Assembly (NCBI GenBank): GCA_033675265.1
Contig: JAUJYZ010001428.1
Span: forward strand, 1 to 64,000
Length of the DNA stretch: 64,000 bases
Direction of reading: 5' to 3'
From: Actinostola sp. cb2023
Taxonomy: Eukaryota; Cnidaria; Anthozoa; Actiniaria; Actinostolidae
The translations under genes were made by a program, and so were the position numbers. Below the pieces are notes generated by a model, which saw only the letters and a program-made list of their open reading frames with translations, did no database searches and was not told where the DNA came from. Positions 12,609-24,144 of this stretch are shown piece by piece; the stretch's first letter is position 1, and the number at the start of each line of letters is the position of its first letter.

Positions 12609-13424
12609 TTTTTTCTTTCTCTGTGCAGTTCTGTAGCAAATAAAATCAATATAAAATGTCAGTACAAATCAATGCATGAATGAATGACTTTTAAAACAGA
12701 GTTTTGTCAAACGCCGCAAATCTGCAAGACCCGCAAGTGTGTCGCTGTTGCTTTATTTATGTGAACGTGTCAGACAGTTTGGTACGACCTAAGTGGTACT
12801 GATTTACTGTCCGCAAAGGATTACTGGGTAAACTATAAAGCCGCCATCTTGTTTTTCCATAGATTACAACTTTCATTGATCGTCTAATATATTTTCTACC
12901 TTGTCCGAGTCTCCAAGCGGTATAAAGATTGGACAAACACTTAAGGACATTCGAAAACCAGTGAACAAAAACCCAAAATTAACACCAAGCACTGTTGTAG
13001 AAACTGGAGAAGCTTTCACAAAATCATAATATTATCAGTACGAGACAAAACATAAATATGGTGTCGTATCAACATCGGGACACTTACAGAACACAAACCT
13101 GTGGGACCTTCAATTGGTGTTTTTGATTGCGCAACGTAGAGGAGACCTGAAATACAACAGTAGATGCGTGAAGCTGCCCCCCCCCTTGTGTTTTCATTAG
13201 CTACGAATTCAGCCTTTGGTTTACCCAGTCCTTACATTACTCTTGCTCCCTTCCCACTACACAACCACGCGCCCACATCGCTGTGTTACGTGTAAGAGAA
13301 GCGGATTGGTAGAAGTCTGCTACGAAACTTACCAATTGCTGTGTCATGTGAAAACGAAACCCAACGCAAGCATAGACAAGAATGGTAGGTAAAAAATTGA
13401 TTTTTGCGCGCTTTGAGTGTTTGC
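12609..13424. repeat. Island between satellites, copy 2 of the block duplication
   Basis: This matches 541-1330 from the TTTATGTGAACGTGTCAGAC region through to the CCCAACGCAAGCATAGAC stretch just before the next array. It has many more single-base differences than expected for a unique recent duplicate. It sits in the same order, between a 45-bp array and a TTGCGCAC array. Confidence 0.75.
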
Positions 13425-14030
13425 CGTGTTTGCTTGCTTGCTTGCGCACTTGTTTTGCTTGTTTGAGGCTTGCGCACTTCGCTTGTTTGCTTGCACCTTG
13501 CTTGAGAAATTGTTTGATTTGCTTGCTTGCGCACTTGTTTTGCTTGCTTGCGCACTTGCTTGCGCCACTTGTTTACTTGCTTGATTTGCGCACTTGTGGC
13601 TTGTGGCTTGCGCAACTTGTTTGTTTGCTTGAGCACTTGTTTGTTTTGCTTGCGCACTTGTTGCTTGCTGGCGCACTTTGTTTGGCTTGCCGCACTTGTT
13701 TTTTTTTGCCCTACAAACTTTCTTTGCGTACTTTTTTGTTTTTTTTTTTTTCCCCTAAAGCGTTGCTTTGGCCTTTGCGCCACCTTTTTGTTTTTTTGCC
13801 CGCTTTTGCTTTGCGCCCTTTGTTTTGCAATGCTTCGCGCACATTGGTAGTTTGCTTTGATTTGCCTTTGCCTTTTGCCCACTTGTGTTTTTTTATTTTT
13901 TTTTGGCTTTTTTTTTTGTTGCTTGCGCCCGCTTTGTTATTTAGCCTTTGCTTGGCCCTTGTCGGCAACAAACTTTGGCTTGCTTCAGCGCAAACTTTTG
14001 CTTTTGCTTTTGCGCACATTTTTGTTTTTC
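13425..14030. repeat. TTGCGCAC minisatellite array, copy 2 (short, degraded)
   Basis: The unit of the 1.3-3.5-kb array is recognisable to ~13700. It then fades into TTTGCC- and TTTTTT-rich sequence with long homopolymers. The open frames across it are composition artefacts. Confidence 0.85.
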
Positions 14031-15055
14031 AAAAGAATAGGCGCCACTGCTTTTGGCTTTGCCGCCAACTTTGTGTTTCCCCCGCGGATAACTGAAAACC
14101 AAAGGGTTTAAGATACAACCCACTGCTTTTGGAAATGCAGACTGTAGGAATGGTATCTTTCCCATCCCTCCTCAGCGTTTTTCCTCACTATCACTAAGCC
14201 TCCCTCTTTTTTCTAAGTATGTAAAAGAAATGGCCTAATTATCACTTGACAGTACAGGCAATTTGGGTTTGTTTTTTGGTGAGTTGGGTAAAGTTTAACA
14301 ATGAACGCCCCTTCATCCCTTTTTTTCACTGGCCCAGAAAAAATTAAGGTTTTTTTCAAAACTCCCATCCAATTAACTCGTGGATTAACAACCAGTGGAA
14401 TTGTAGTGTTTGGGACAACAATTCCCGGTTTTTTCCAAAAGTCCCCCCCCCCAACAGCAATAACTTCCCCCCCCAAGGGAAAATTGCCAAATTCCATTGG
14501 GTTTTAATTAAAACTGGTAGGATGAATAATCCCGTTAAAACAACACTCCGGAATAACAAAAATTCCCCCTGCTGTTTTTTGAGAAACTACAGTGGGTTAA
14601 TTCGAAACTTGCAAATTTGGTACTTTGTTTTGAGGCATTTAAAAATGGTTTTTTTTTGGTTACCGCTTTGACCTTAAATTTTTCACTGAAACACAGAAAA
14701 AACATCTCGCTATTGTTTTTTTTTTTTTGCGTTTTTTGCCAAAAGTACTCTTTTTCTAAATACTTTGTAACAGCGCCAATATAAACAAATTAGAAAAAAG
14801 GAAAAGAAACAAACGTCGCAGGTTTTTTTTTTTCTTCGCATATTGGTTATTCCCCCCAGGCCGAAGTGCATTAATTGGACTGATCCATACAAATGTGTTT
14901 TGTTTGCGTTTTTGGCGTTTTGGGTCCGAAACTGAGGAATGGTTTTGGACTTTGGTCAGGGCTTCTCCCTGATATTTTGTTGTTTTTTTTTTGGCGGGTT
15001 TTTTTGGAACCCCAAAAATAGAAGGTAAAAATCCCGTGTTTTTTTCAGTGAAGGG
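14031..15055. other. Homopolymer-inflated, non-coding; holds a noisy copy of the 32.4-kb MITE
   Basis: Runs of 8-12 C or T interrupt otherwise ordinary sequence. From ~14820 to 15035 it follows the MITE at 32427-32711: the blocks CCGAAGTGCATTA, TTTGTTTGCGTT, CAGGGCTTC and GGAACCCCAAAA occur in the same order. The spacing is stretched by extra T, G and C. No gene is supported. Confidence 0.6.
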
Positions 15056-15059
15056 AATT

Positions 15060-16790
15060 AATGAGAGTTAATCATATAGCAACTTACTGAAAATAATCAA
15101 GAAGAAATCAATAATGTTTGAAACGTCACACAAGATTTTAGTTTTTTGAAAGTCAATTTGCATAGAACCGAAAGAAACCTTTTTGAAAACATCAAGTGAT
15201 CAATATAAATCAAAAATAGTCACGTGATTATTGTTTTCAAGAAATCGAAAAAAGATTGGAGAATCAATACCCTAATCAGATAAGAGGCCAATGAATCCAA
15301 GAAATGCATCGTGGTCAAAGAACAAAATCATTGAAGAAACTATGAAGAAACCACAGAAGGCAAACAACCCAACCTGATAATAAAGCGAGAAATTTTTTTA
15401 AGAAATCACTGAAGAAATCAATGAAAGACATCAATGCAAGGAAATCAATGAAGAACGATACAATGAAGCTCTGCCCACAGGCAAATCCATCCAAAAAAAG
15501 GACGCGCGCCCAAATACAAATCATAGTTTGAAGAATTGAAAAAATGAATTAAAAGTAGGAACCTCGGAAGCAATGGCAAATGTTTTTGGAAGGGCCTGCC
15601 TGTTGATTGAACGAGCAAGTATTCATGGCCTACAAGAAATCATATGAACCAGCAAATCAATAGACCTGCCTATATGGAATGAAATCACCATGAAGAAATC
15701 AATTTTCAAATCAATGAAAAGAATTAGTCCCAGAAAGACTAGAAAAAATAAAACAGTTAATAACAAGGTGACAAAGAAATCATAACCTCCGAAATTTCCA
15801 GGCAGCAAATGCGAACCAGAAATCCGATATGCGTAATGAACTGACCGGGAACTGGAGTTTTGAGAAATATGCCACGACCGTTCAGGATAAGTAAAGAAAT
15901 CACGTTATACTATAAATCAATATTGTGCTTATTCTTTTTAAAAAGTCTCGAAACGAATGAAATACAAGTAATTAACACCAAAATGACAGATAAGAATAAG
16001 GAGGAAGCATAAGTAAATAGTATAACACAATGGGTCATATTTCGAAATGTTTTTTTCAATCGAGTAATTTTTGTTTCGTTCGTTACAAATGGATTGTAAG
16101 AAATCGGAACGGTTTTTTTTAATCACTAATAATTAGTAAAATCAATGAATAATTTCTTGAAAATAAAACATTTTTTTTTTCCCCCCACACGAAATCTAGC
16201 ACTGGTCCCAGCTTTAACCTTCGTTTTTGTTTCCAATTCCTCAACCTTGGAAAGTTTGTTTAAAGAATCCAGACAACATCAATTTTTAGAAACATGGCCA
16301 ACATAGTTTATACAATGAAGAAATTATGATGTCAGATCTGTGAAGAACGTTCGATGTGTACGGTTTTACAATTTTTTTTCACCTTGAGAACCTCAATGAA
16401 GAAACAATGAAGAAACAAGCATGACATCTTTGGGGAAAATCCGTCCATCGAGAAATTAAGAGTCAACTGGTTTGATCGTTTTGAGCAAATCACAATTAGG
16501 TTTTTATCCCCAAATAGCTTCGATGACTTTGAGAAAATCGTGAAGAAATCAATGGCACAGTTAATCTTCTTCTGTAAGAATTATAAAATGAATATTTATC
16601 AATACGAAGACAGTTTTTCAACCAAAGTTTTTTTCAATGTGAAGCCCTCATGTGAAAGCAATAGCATATGTCGTTTATCAAGAAGCCAATTCAATGATTT
16701 TAAGCGTAAAGTCAATGATATGAAATCTCGTGAAGACAATCACCATGGGTGTTTTTCATGCGGAAGTGATACTTAGCCTCACTTCAGTGG
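15060..16790 (+). repeat. Purine-rich region with a dispersed GAAGAAATCAATGAA motif
   Basis: Variants of ATGAAGAAATCAATGAA recur at irregular spacing (about 15105, 15335, 15395-15450, 15690, 16310, 16395 and 16535). It looks like an old, eroded minisatellite. The 78-codon ORF at 16540-16776 includes two of these motifs and has no recognisable domain, so I do not call it a gene. Confidence 0.45.
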
Positions 16791-16804
16791 TATCCATTAA
16801 CTAG

Positions 16805-19800
16805 TGTCGAGTGACCTGTAGTCATGGTTATTACATTTGCGTGGGTTTACCAACAGTCACAGGTGTTATTACGCTGGGGGGGGGTTACCCCAGGTCAGTT
16901 TTCATTTTCTACGGTTGGGAAAGGGGTTATAGTCTACTTGGTACAGGGGGGTTTCTAACGGTGAAATGGGTTTACCTGTGTAAGTCAGGGTTTTTACGGT
17001 GTAAAGTGAGGTTGACCTTACCTAATGTCAGGGTTTTTGCAACGGCGAAAGTGAGGTTACCCTGTTAAGTCAGCTACCTTATTACGGACCAGTGGGGTTA
17101 CCTTTATTCAGGGGTTATAATTTACGTTCTACAGTGGGGGTGTACCTTATACCCTTTTTCTAAAATCCTAGTCATAATACCTGTGTCCCAGGGTTTTACA
17201 CTACGGTTGGTAAGTGGGTTACCTTTTACCCCCCCATACTCCTGTGTATAAAACATCTATACCTGTCGGGAAGGTTTACTTAACGCGAATAGGGGTTACC
17301 TGTTAGTCAAGGGGTTATTTACGGCGATTTTTAGCCGGTAGTCTGGGGGTTTTACGGCGAGTGGTTACCCTGGGTATTCCAGGGTTGATTTACGATCGAG
17401 TGGGTTTACCCCTGTAAGTCAGGGTTAATTGTTCATTTAGAGTGGGTTACCATGTAATCAGTGGGTTTTTTGACAGGCATGGGTTAACCCTTTAGTCAGG
17501 GTTATTACGGTGAAGTGGGTTACCCTTGTAGTCAGGGGTTTTTACGGCGGAGGAGGGTTTACCTGTTAGTCAGGGTTTATTAACGGCGAGTGGGTTACCT
17601 GTTCCAAGTCAGGGTTAGTTACGGTTTTTTAGTGGGTTACCTGGGTGGTCCAGGGTGTATTATTGTACAAACGGTTGAAGTGGGTTTTACTTGTAGTCAG
17701 GGTTTCTTCTACGGTGAGTTGGGTTTACCTGTATGTCCCCAGATAATCTCTTTATTACGGGGCGAGTTGGGTTTACCTGTAGTCAAAGGGGTTATTACTG
17801 TAAGTCAGGGTTATTATAGTAAGTGGGTTATTACGTGCAGGGGGTGGGGTTTACCTTTTAGTCAAGGGTTATTACGGCGAAAGTGGGTTACCTGTAGTCA
17901 GGGTTATTACGGCGATTTTTTTGGGTTACCTGTAGTGGGGGTTATTCTACGGTAAGTGGGTTACCGTGTAGTTATTTGTTATTACCCCCTTGTTTTTGGG
18001 TTTACCTGTAGTCAGGGTTAATTAACTATGTTGGAGTGGGTTTTTTCCCTTTTTGTAGTCAAGGTTATTAAGGTGAGTGGGTTACCTGTAGTCAGGGTTT
18101 ATTACGGGCGGAGTGGGTTACCTGTAGTCAGGGTTATTACGACTCGATAGTGTTACCCTGTAGTCATTGGGTTATTACGGCGATGGGTTTACCTGTAGTC
18201 CGGGGTCCATTACGGCGAGTGGGTTACCTGTAAGTCAATATTTAGTATTGCTATAGTAAGGCAGGTTTTGTTTTCAACGGCGAGTTCAGGGTTATACTGT
18301 GTCAGGGTTATCAATGCCGAGTGGGTTGGGGTTTTGGTATTCAGGTGTTTATAAGTAAAGAAGTTTTTCAAAGTGGGTTACCTGTAGTCAGGGTTATTAC
18401 CGGTAAGAGTGGGTTTACCGCTGTAGTCGAGGGTTTATTACGGCGAGTGGGTTTACCTGTAGTCAGGGTTTTACTTTACGGCGAGTGGGTTACCTGTAGT
18501 CAGGGTTAATACTGGCCGAAGTGGGTTACCTGTAGTCAGGGGTGTAGACGGGTAGTTCGGGGTGGGTTTGGGGTTATTTACGAAGAGTGGGATTTACCAA
18601 AATGCCCCTGTAGTCAGGTTATTACGGCTGAAGTGGGTTATCCTGTAGTCAGGGTATTTAACGATGGTCGACGTGGGTTACCTACCCTTATAGTCAGGGT
18701 TAATTTCTATGGGGGAGTGGGGTACCTGTAGTCAGGGTTATTACGGCGAGTGGGTTACCTGTAGTCAGGGTTATTAACGGCAAGTTGCGGTCGTTACCTG
18801 TAGTCAGGGTTATTACGGCGAAGTGGGGTTTACCTGTAGTCAGGGTTATTACGGCGACAGTGTGGTTATACCTGTAGTCAGGGGTTATTACGGTGAGTGG
18901 GTTACCTTTCAGCTTTTAAGTCAGGGTTATTTACGGTGAGTTGGGTTACCTGTAGTCAGGGTTATTACGGCGAGGTGGGTTTACCTGTAGTCAGGGTTAT
19001 TACCAAAAATTTTACGGTGAAGTGGTTACCTGTAGTACAGGGGTTATTACGTCGAGTGGGTTACCTGTATCCGGGTATTCGCTATGGGGTATCAATGGGT
19101 TACCTGTAGTTCAGGGTTTATTACGGCTAAGTGGGTTTACCCTCCCCCTGTAATCCCCAGGGTTATTAACAATTACGGCGAGTCGGTTTACCTGTAGTCC
19201 AGGTTATTACAGCGAGTGGGGTTACCTGGTAGTCAGGGTTTATTTACGGGTTAACCTGTAGTCTTAGCGAGTTTTCTATGGTTTACCTGTAGTTCCAGGG
19301 TTTCTATGGTGAGTGGGTTACCTGTAGTCAGGGGGTTATTACGGCGTAAGTGGGTTACCTGTAGTCAGGGTTATTACGGTAAGTGGGTTACCTGTAATCA
19401 GGGTTATTACGGTAAGTCGAGTGGTTACCTGTAGTCAGGGTTTTCTAGGGGGTGTACCTGTGGGGATACCTGAGTCAGGGTTATTACGGCGAAGTGTGGT
19501 TAAAAAAAAAGAACCTGAGTTATCAGGGTTTCTATGGTGAGTGGTTTTTTTACCTGTAAATCAGGGTTTTATTACGGTAAGTGGGGTTACCTGTAGTCAG
19601 GGTTATTACGGCGAGTGGGTAATTTACCTGTAATCAGGGTTATTACGTAAGTGGGGTTACCTGTTCCCAGGGTTATTACGGCGAGTGGGTACCTGTAATC
19701 AGGGTTATTTACGGTAAGTGGGTTACCTGTAATCTATTACGGTAAGTGGGGTTACCTGTATCAGGGTTATTACGGCGAGTGGGTTACCTGTAATCAGGGT

Positions 19801-19870
19801 TATTACGGTAAGTGGGTTACCTGTAGTCAGGGTTATTACAGCGAGTGGGTTTACCTGTGGTAAGGGTTTG
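16805..19870. repeat. 33-bp satellite array, error-rich
   Basis: Roughly 90 copies of a 33-bp unit containing GGGTTACCTGTAGTCAGGG followed by TTATTACGGCGAGT. Nearly every unit differs by insertions or stretched homopolymers, worst at 16.8-18.4 kb. The array stops just short of the Ig locus. Confidence 0.93.
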
Positions 19871-20148
19871 GTATTGGTTGACCAGTAGCTGAACATCCCA
19901 GGTTGATATTCTGGTGCTCATTGAGAGACAGTGTTGTGCAGGTTTTTTACAGCGAGTGGCCGACAGTTTGCTCACTACGATTGTAGTACAGATAAATTAT
20001 TTCCACAGGCAGCCCAACCATTTCCCACTGAGTAGGATAAATACTCACATTGTACAGTTAGATATACTGTTATACTAGCAGTAGGGACATTCATCTCCAT
20101 TACTGACAGTAAACCTGTACATTCTATACTCAATAATACTATACTCAC

Positions 20149-20408
20149 ATTGTACAGTTAGATATACTGTTATACTAGCAGTATGACATTTCAGCTCCAT
20201 TACTGACAGTAAACCTGTACATTCCAGCATCAGCTCTTTTGATGGATTTGGTAATGTTGAGAGTCTTTCCTGATGAGATGACAGTGTTGTTGTTTCCTTT
20301 AAACCAGGAAATCGTTAATGGCTGACACCACTAGCATCACATGTCCACAGTAGGTTGATCCCCTCTACAACTTGTTTTGTTGGTGCAACCAGTGACCAGA
20401 GGGACGTT
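20149..20408 (-). pseudogene. Ig exon type B, copy B0 (frame-disrupted; may be sequencing error)
   Basis: Homologous to the 255-bp B exons at 22.7 and 25.2 kb, with acceptor TTCTAAG and donor T|GTGAGT in place. It is 260 bp long. By eye the differences are one extra T in CATTTCAG, a three-base gain in GATGGATTTGG, a lost T before ACCACTAG, and extra bases in CAACTTG and GAGGGAC. These break the frame. It lies at the edge of the indel-rich stretch (11.46-20.6 kb), so consensus error is as likely as real decay. A partial repeat of the exon end with its own donor follows at ~20044-20148. Confidence 0.7.
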
Positions 20409-20779
20409 CTTAGAATATAACAGAGACGAGAATGGAGGAAATTGAACAATATTCCACAGTTCAAAAACATGCAACTTATAATCGCCTAAAATTAACCTCA
20501 ATTTGTGTTCATTCTTTATACAAAAACACCTGATAGTAAGAAGGGTTTCCCTAGGGCTTCGGAAGGCTTAGATAATGTTGTTGCATTGTTTGGCTAGTAA
20601 TTGTATAAACTGTGTACAACTGAGTTTCGGACAACGTAACGAAAGAAATTCTACTGCATGAAATTGCAATGCCGCCAACACCTCAAGCCCAGGCGTTGCC
20701 CAAATTTACGCGCTGATTTATCTTCACGTATATGTAATCAAAGTACGCGTTATTTATAAGTTAATCATTGGTGTTGGTT

Positions 20780-20937
20780 TCCTCCTCCTTCCTTTTCTCC
20801 TCCTTCCTTTTCTCTTCCTTCCTTTTCTCCTCCTTCCTTTTCTCTTCCTTCCTTTTTCTCCTCCTTCCTTTTCTCTTCCTTCCTTTTCTCCTCCTTCCTT
20901 TTCTCCTCCTTCCTTTTCTCTTCCTTCCTTTTCTTCA
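20780..20937 (-). repeat. Intronic polypurine tract (A0-B0 intron)
   Basis: On the gene strand it is a nearly pure run of GGAAGGAAAAGGA-type units just downstream of exon A0. Related tracts sit in the same intron position of other modules. Mirror symmetry makes it a potential triplex (H-DNA) former. The Lys/Glu/Arg-rich open frames are artefacts. Confidence 0.85.
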
Positions 20938-20968
20938 TTCTCGTTCCTTTTGTCACAAGAAAGTATAC

Positions 20969-21265
20969 CTTTTGCTCTAACATTCACTGCTGCAGTACTT
21001 CCAGACGATCCAGCTAAAGTTTCTTGCTTTGACATCTAAATGAGTTGATCCATGATGTCAGTGCTATGGGCAACCGTTGCCTTAGTTACTTTACCATTCA
21101 GTGTTTCAGCTCTTACTGCTGCAATCATTGATTGTTTCTATAAAATGTGATTGTTGTGTTTTCTGGATTACCAACTGTAGTATTACAGGTCACGTTAACA
21201 GTGTCACCCTGACACAAAGACTTGTTGATCAAGCTGTACTTGGATTGTGGGTGTACCAGGAAGAA
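20969..21265 (-). pseudogene. Ig exon type A, copy A0 (frame-disrupted; may be sequencing error)
   Basis: Homologous to the 294-bp A exons, with the same acceptor (TTCCAG-like) and GTATAC donor, but 297 bp long. By eye there are single-base gains at CTAAAG, GCTTTG, ATGGGC and near ACAAAGAC, and a loss at CATTGA. The net change is +3 but the frame is broken between them. The intact part encodes CQGDTVNVTCNTTVGN and TITFYRNNQ, as in copy A1. Position near the noisy segment leaves error versus true pseudogene open. Confidence 0.7.
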
Positions 21266-21342
21266 CTGGAAATAATAACATTTAAAGCATGATAATGATG
21301 GTCTATATTGTATTAGGTGTGCTAACTTATACTGACGTTGTA

Positions 21343-21557
21343 CCGTTAGGTATAACATTTAGATATACTGTTATACTAGCAGTAGGACATTCATCTCCAT
21401 TACTGACAGTAAACCTGTACATTCTATACTCAATAATACTATACTCACATTGTACAGTTAGATATACTGTTATACTAGCAGTAGGACATTTATCTCCATT
21501 ACTGACAGTAAACCTGTACATTCTATTCTCAATAATACTATACTCACATTGTACAGT
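21343..21557 (-). repeat. Tail-only remnant of a B exon: two to three 99-bp repeats
   Basis: Between A1 and A0, where a full B exon would be expected, only tandem copies of the last part of the exon remain. They encode MYRFTVSNG and TASITVYLTVQ, each ending in CAAT|GTGAGTATAG, with donors at ~21444 and ~21543 (99 bp apart). The 5' two-thirds of the B exon is absent, so this module appears to have lost its B domain by deletion. Confidence 0.8.
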
Positions 21558-21867
21558 TGGACAATATTGCACAGTTGTAAAACATGCAACTTATAATTGC
21601 CTAAGATTAACCTCAATTTGTGTTCGTTCTTTATACGAAAACACCTGATGAATAAGAAGTGTTCCCTACCCGCATTGTTTGGCTAGTAATTGTATAAACT
21701 GTGTAAAACTGAGTGTGGACAACGTATAGCGAAAGCAAATCTACTGCATGAAAAAGGCAATGACGCCAACACCTCAAGCCCAGGCGTTGCCCAGATTACG
21801 CGCCGATTTATCTTCTTGTATATATAATCAAAGTGCGCGTTATTTATAAGTTAATCGTTGGTGTTGC

Positions 21868-22140
21868 TTTCCTCCTTCTTTCCTTCTCCTTCCCTCTCCT
21901 CCTCCTTCCTTTCCTCCTCCTTCCTTTCCTCCTCCTTCCTTTCCTCCTCCTTCCTTTCCTCCTCCTTCCTTTCCTCCTCCTTCCTTTCCTCCTCCTTCCT
22001 TTCCTCCTCCTTCCTTTCTTCCTCCTTCCTTTTCTTCTCCTTCCTCTTCTCCTCCTTCCCTTTTCTTCTCCTTTTCTTTCTCCTTCTTTTTTCCTCCTCA
22101 GTTCCTTCTTTCTACTTACTTCTTCCTTCTTTTTTTCTTT
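21868..22140 (-). repeat. Intronic polypurine tract (downstream of exon A1)
   Basis: Regular GGAAAGGAGGA units on the gene strand (CCTCCTTCCTTT on the plus strand), about 12 bp each, nearly perfect over ~150 bp. It sits in the same position relative to the A-exon donor as the other tracts. Confidence 0.9.
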
Positions 22141-22179
22141 CTCTCCTTCGTTCCTTCTTTATATCATAAGAAAGTTTAC

Positions 22180-22473
22180 CTTTTGTTGTAACATTTACCG
22201 CTGCAGTACTTTCAGACGATCCAGCTAAGTTTCTTGCTTGACATCTAAATGAGTTGAATCCTAATGTCAATGCTATGGCAACCGTTGCCTTAGTTACTTT
22301 ACCATTCAGTGATCCAGCTTTTACTGCTGCAATCATTTGATTGTTTCTGTAAAATGTGATTGTTGTGTTTTCTGGATTACCAACTGTAGTATTACAGGTC
22401 ACGTTAACAGTGTCACCCTGACACAAGAGTTTCCGGTCAGGCTGTACTTGAATTGTGGGTGTACCAGGAAGAA
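22180..22473 (-). CDS. Ig domain exon type A, copy A1
   Basis: A 294-bp exon flanked by ...CCAG| and |GTAAAC. It is phase 1 at both ends and encodes 97 complete codons. The predicted domain is I-set/C2-like: Cys in strand B (DTVNVTC), TITFYRNN where the strand C Trp usually sits, and Cys in strand F (NSFRCQARNLAGSS). NVT and NTT are possible N-glycosylation sequons. It differs from A2 and A3 mostly near the start (IQVQPDRKLLCQ), at GNPEN, at LTLGFN, and at the last residues. It should encode an extracellular module of a cell-surface or secreted protein. Ligand unknown. Confidence 0.85.
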
Positions 22474-22542
22474 CTGGAAATAATGACATTTAAAGCATGA
22501 TAATGATGGTCTATATTGTATTAGGTGTGCTATATACTATTC

Positions 22543-22744
22543 TCACATTGTACAGTTAGATATACTATTATACTAGCAGTAGGACATTCAGATCCATTAC
22601 TGACAGTAAACCTGTACATTCTATTCTCAATAATACTATACTCACATTGTACAGTTAGATATACTGTTATACTAGCAGTATGACATTCAGCTTCATTACT
22701 GACAGTAAACCTGTACATTCTATACTCAATAATACTATACTCAC
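22543..22744 (-). repeat. Two in-frame 99-bp repeats of exon end plus splice donor, following B2
   Basis: Immediately 3' of exon B2 the sequence repeats twice with a 99-bp period: GTGAGTATAGTATTATTGAG, a few bases, then the last ~74 bp of the exon. Donors therefore stand at 22740, 22641 and 22542 (low-coordinate G of each ctcac). The frame stays open through both units, so use of the second or third donor would add 33 or 66 residues without changing phase. The added residues repeat the C-terminal strands of the Ig domain (strands F-G). Confidence 0.85.
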
Positions 22745-22999
22745 ATTGTACAGTTAGATATACTGTTATACTAGCAGTAGGACATTCAGCTCCATTACTG
22801 ACAGTAAACCTGTACATTCCAGCATCAGCTCTTTTGATGGAGGTAATGCTGAGAGTCTTTCCTGATGAGATGACATTGTTGTTGTTTCCTTTAAACCAGG
22901 AAATCGTTAATGGCTGACTACCACTAGCATCACATGTCCACAGTAGGTTGGTCCCCTCTACAACTGTTTTGCTGGTGCAACCAGTGACCACAGGACGTT
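22745..22999 (-). CDS. Ig domain exon type B, copy B2
   Basis: A 255-bp exon with acceptor ATTCTAAG| and strong donor T|GTGAGTATAG, phase 1 at both ends, 84 complete codons. Visible Ig landmarks are Cys in strand B (LLWTCDASG), Trp in strand C (TISWFKG), and the DAGMYRFTVSNG motif. The usual strand F Cys after DAGxY is Phe, while extra Cys residues occur in TGCTSK and AECPTA. The domain therefore lacks the standard B-F disulfide or uses a different pairing. The same substitution occurs in B3, so it is a property of the family rather than an error. It lies downstream of A2 in the transcript and upstream of A1. Confidence 0.87.
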
Positions 23000-23367
23000 C
23001 TTAGAATATAACAGAGACGAGAATGGAGGAACTTGAACAATATTCCACAGTTCAAAAATATGCAACTTATAATCGCCTAAAATTAACCTCAATTTGTGTT
23101 CGTTGTCTAAACAAAGACACCTGATAATAATAAGGGTTTCCCTAGGGCTTCGGAAGCCTTAGATAATGTTGTTGCATTGTTTGGCTAGTAATTGTATAAA
23201 CTGTGTACAACTGAGTGTGGACAAAGTAACAAAAGAAATTCTACTGCATGAAAAAGGCCAATGCCAACACCTCAAGCCCAGGCGTTGCCCAAATTACGCG
23301 CTGATTTATCTTCACGTATATGTAATGAAAGTACGCGTTATTTATAAGTTATTCATTGGTGTTGGTT

Positions 23368-24112
23368 TCCTCCTCCTTCCTTTTCTCTCCTCCTTCCTTT
23401 TCTCCTCCTTCCTTTCCTCCTCCTTCCTTTCCTCCTCCTTCCTTTCCTCCTCCTTCGTTTTCTCCTCCTTCGATTCCTCCTCCTTCCTTTTCTCCTCCTT
23501 CCTTTCCTCCTCCTTCCTTTTCTCGTCCTTCTTATTCTCCTCCTTTCTTTTCTCCTCATTCCTTTTGTCCTCCTTCCTTTTGTCCTCCTTCCTTTTCTCC
23601 TCCTTCGTTACCTCCACCTTCCCTTCCTCCTCCTTCCTTTTCTACTCCTTCGATTCCTCCTTCTAACTTTCCTACACCTTTCTTTCCTCCTCCTTCGTTT
23701 CCTCCACCTTCCCTTCCTCCTCCTTCCTTTTCTCCTGCTTCCTTTTTTCCTCCTTTGTTACCTCCACCTTCCTTTCCTCCTCCTTCTAACTTTCCTACTC
23801 CTTTCTTTCCTCCTCCTTCTTTTCCTCCTCCTTCCTTTCCTCCTCCTTCCTTTCCTCCTCCTTCGATTCCTCCTCCTTCCTTTTCTCCTCCTTCCTTTTG
23901 TCCTCCTTCCTTTTCTCCTCCTTCCTTTTTTCCTCCTTTGTTTCCTCCTGCTTCGACTCCTCCTCCTTCCTTTCCTCCTCCTTCGATTTCTCCTCCTTCC
24001 TTTTCTCCTCCTTCCTTTTGTCCTCCTTCCTTTTCTCCTCCTTCCTTTTTTCCTCCTTTGTTTCCTCCACCTTCCTTTCCTCCTTCTAACTTTCCTACTC
24101 CTTTCTTTCGCA
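23368..24112 (-). repeat. 745-bp intronic polypurine tract (A2-B2 intron)
   Basis: The longest of the GGAGGAAAGGA tracts. It fills most of the 1.15-kb intron. Higher-order duplication is visible: blocks containing AACTTTCCTAC and TTCCTCCTTTG recur at ~100-250-bp spacing. Long open frames on both strands (Ser/Phe/Pro on plus, Lys/Glu/Gly on minus) arise only from composition. Confidence 0.92.
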
Positions 24113-24144
24113 ATTCTCGTTCCTTTTACCACAAGAAAGTATAC

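Noticed and set aside
16805..19870. Telomere-like repeat because of GGGTTA
   Set aside because: The unit is 33 bp with a mixed sequence, not a short telomeric repeat, and it is internal.
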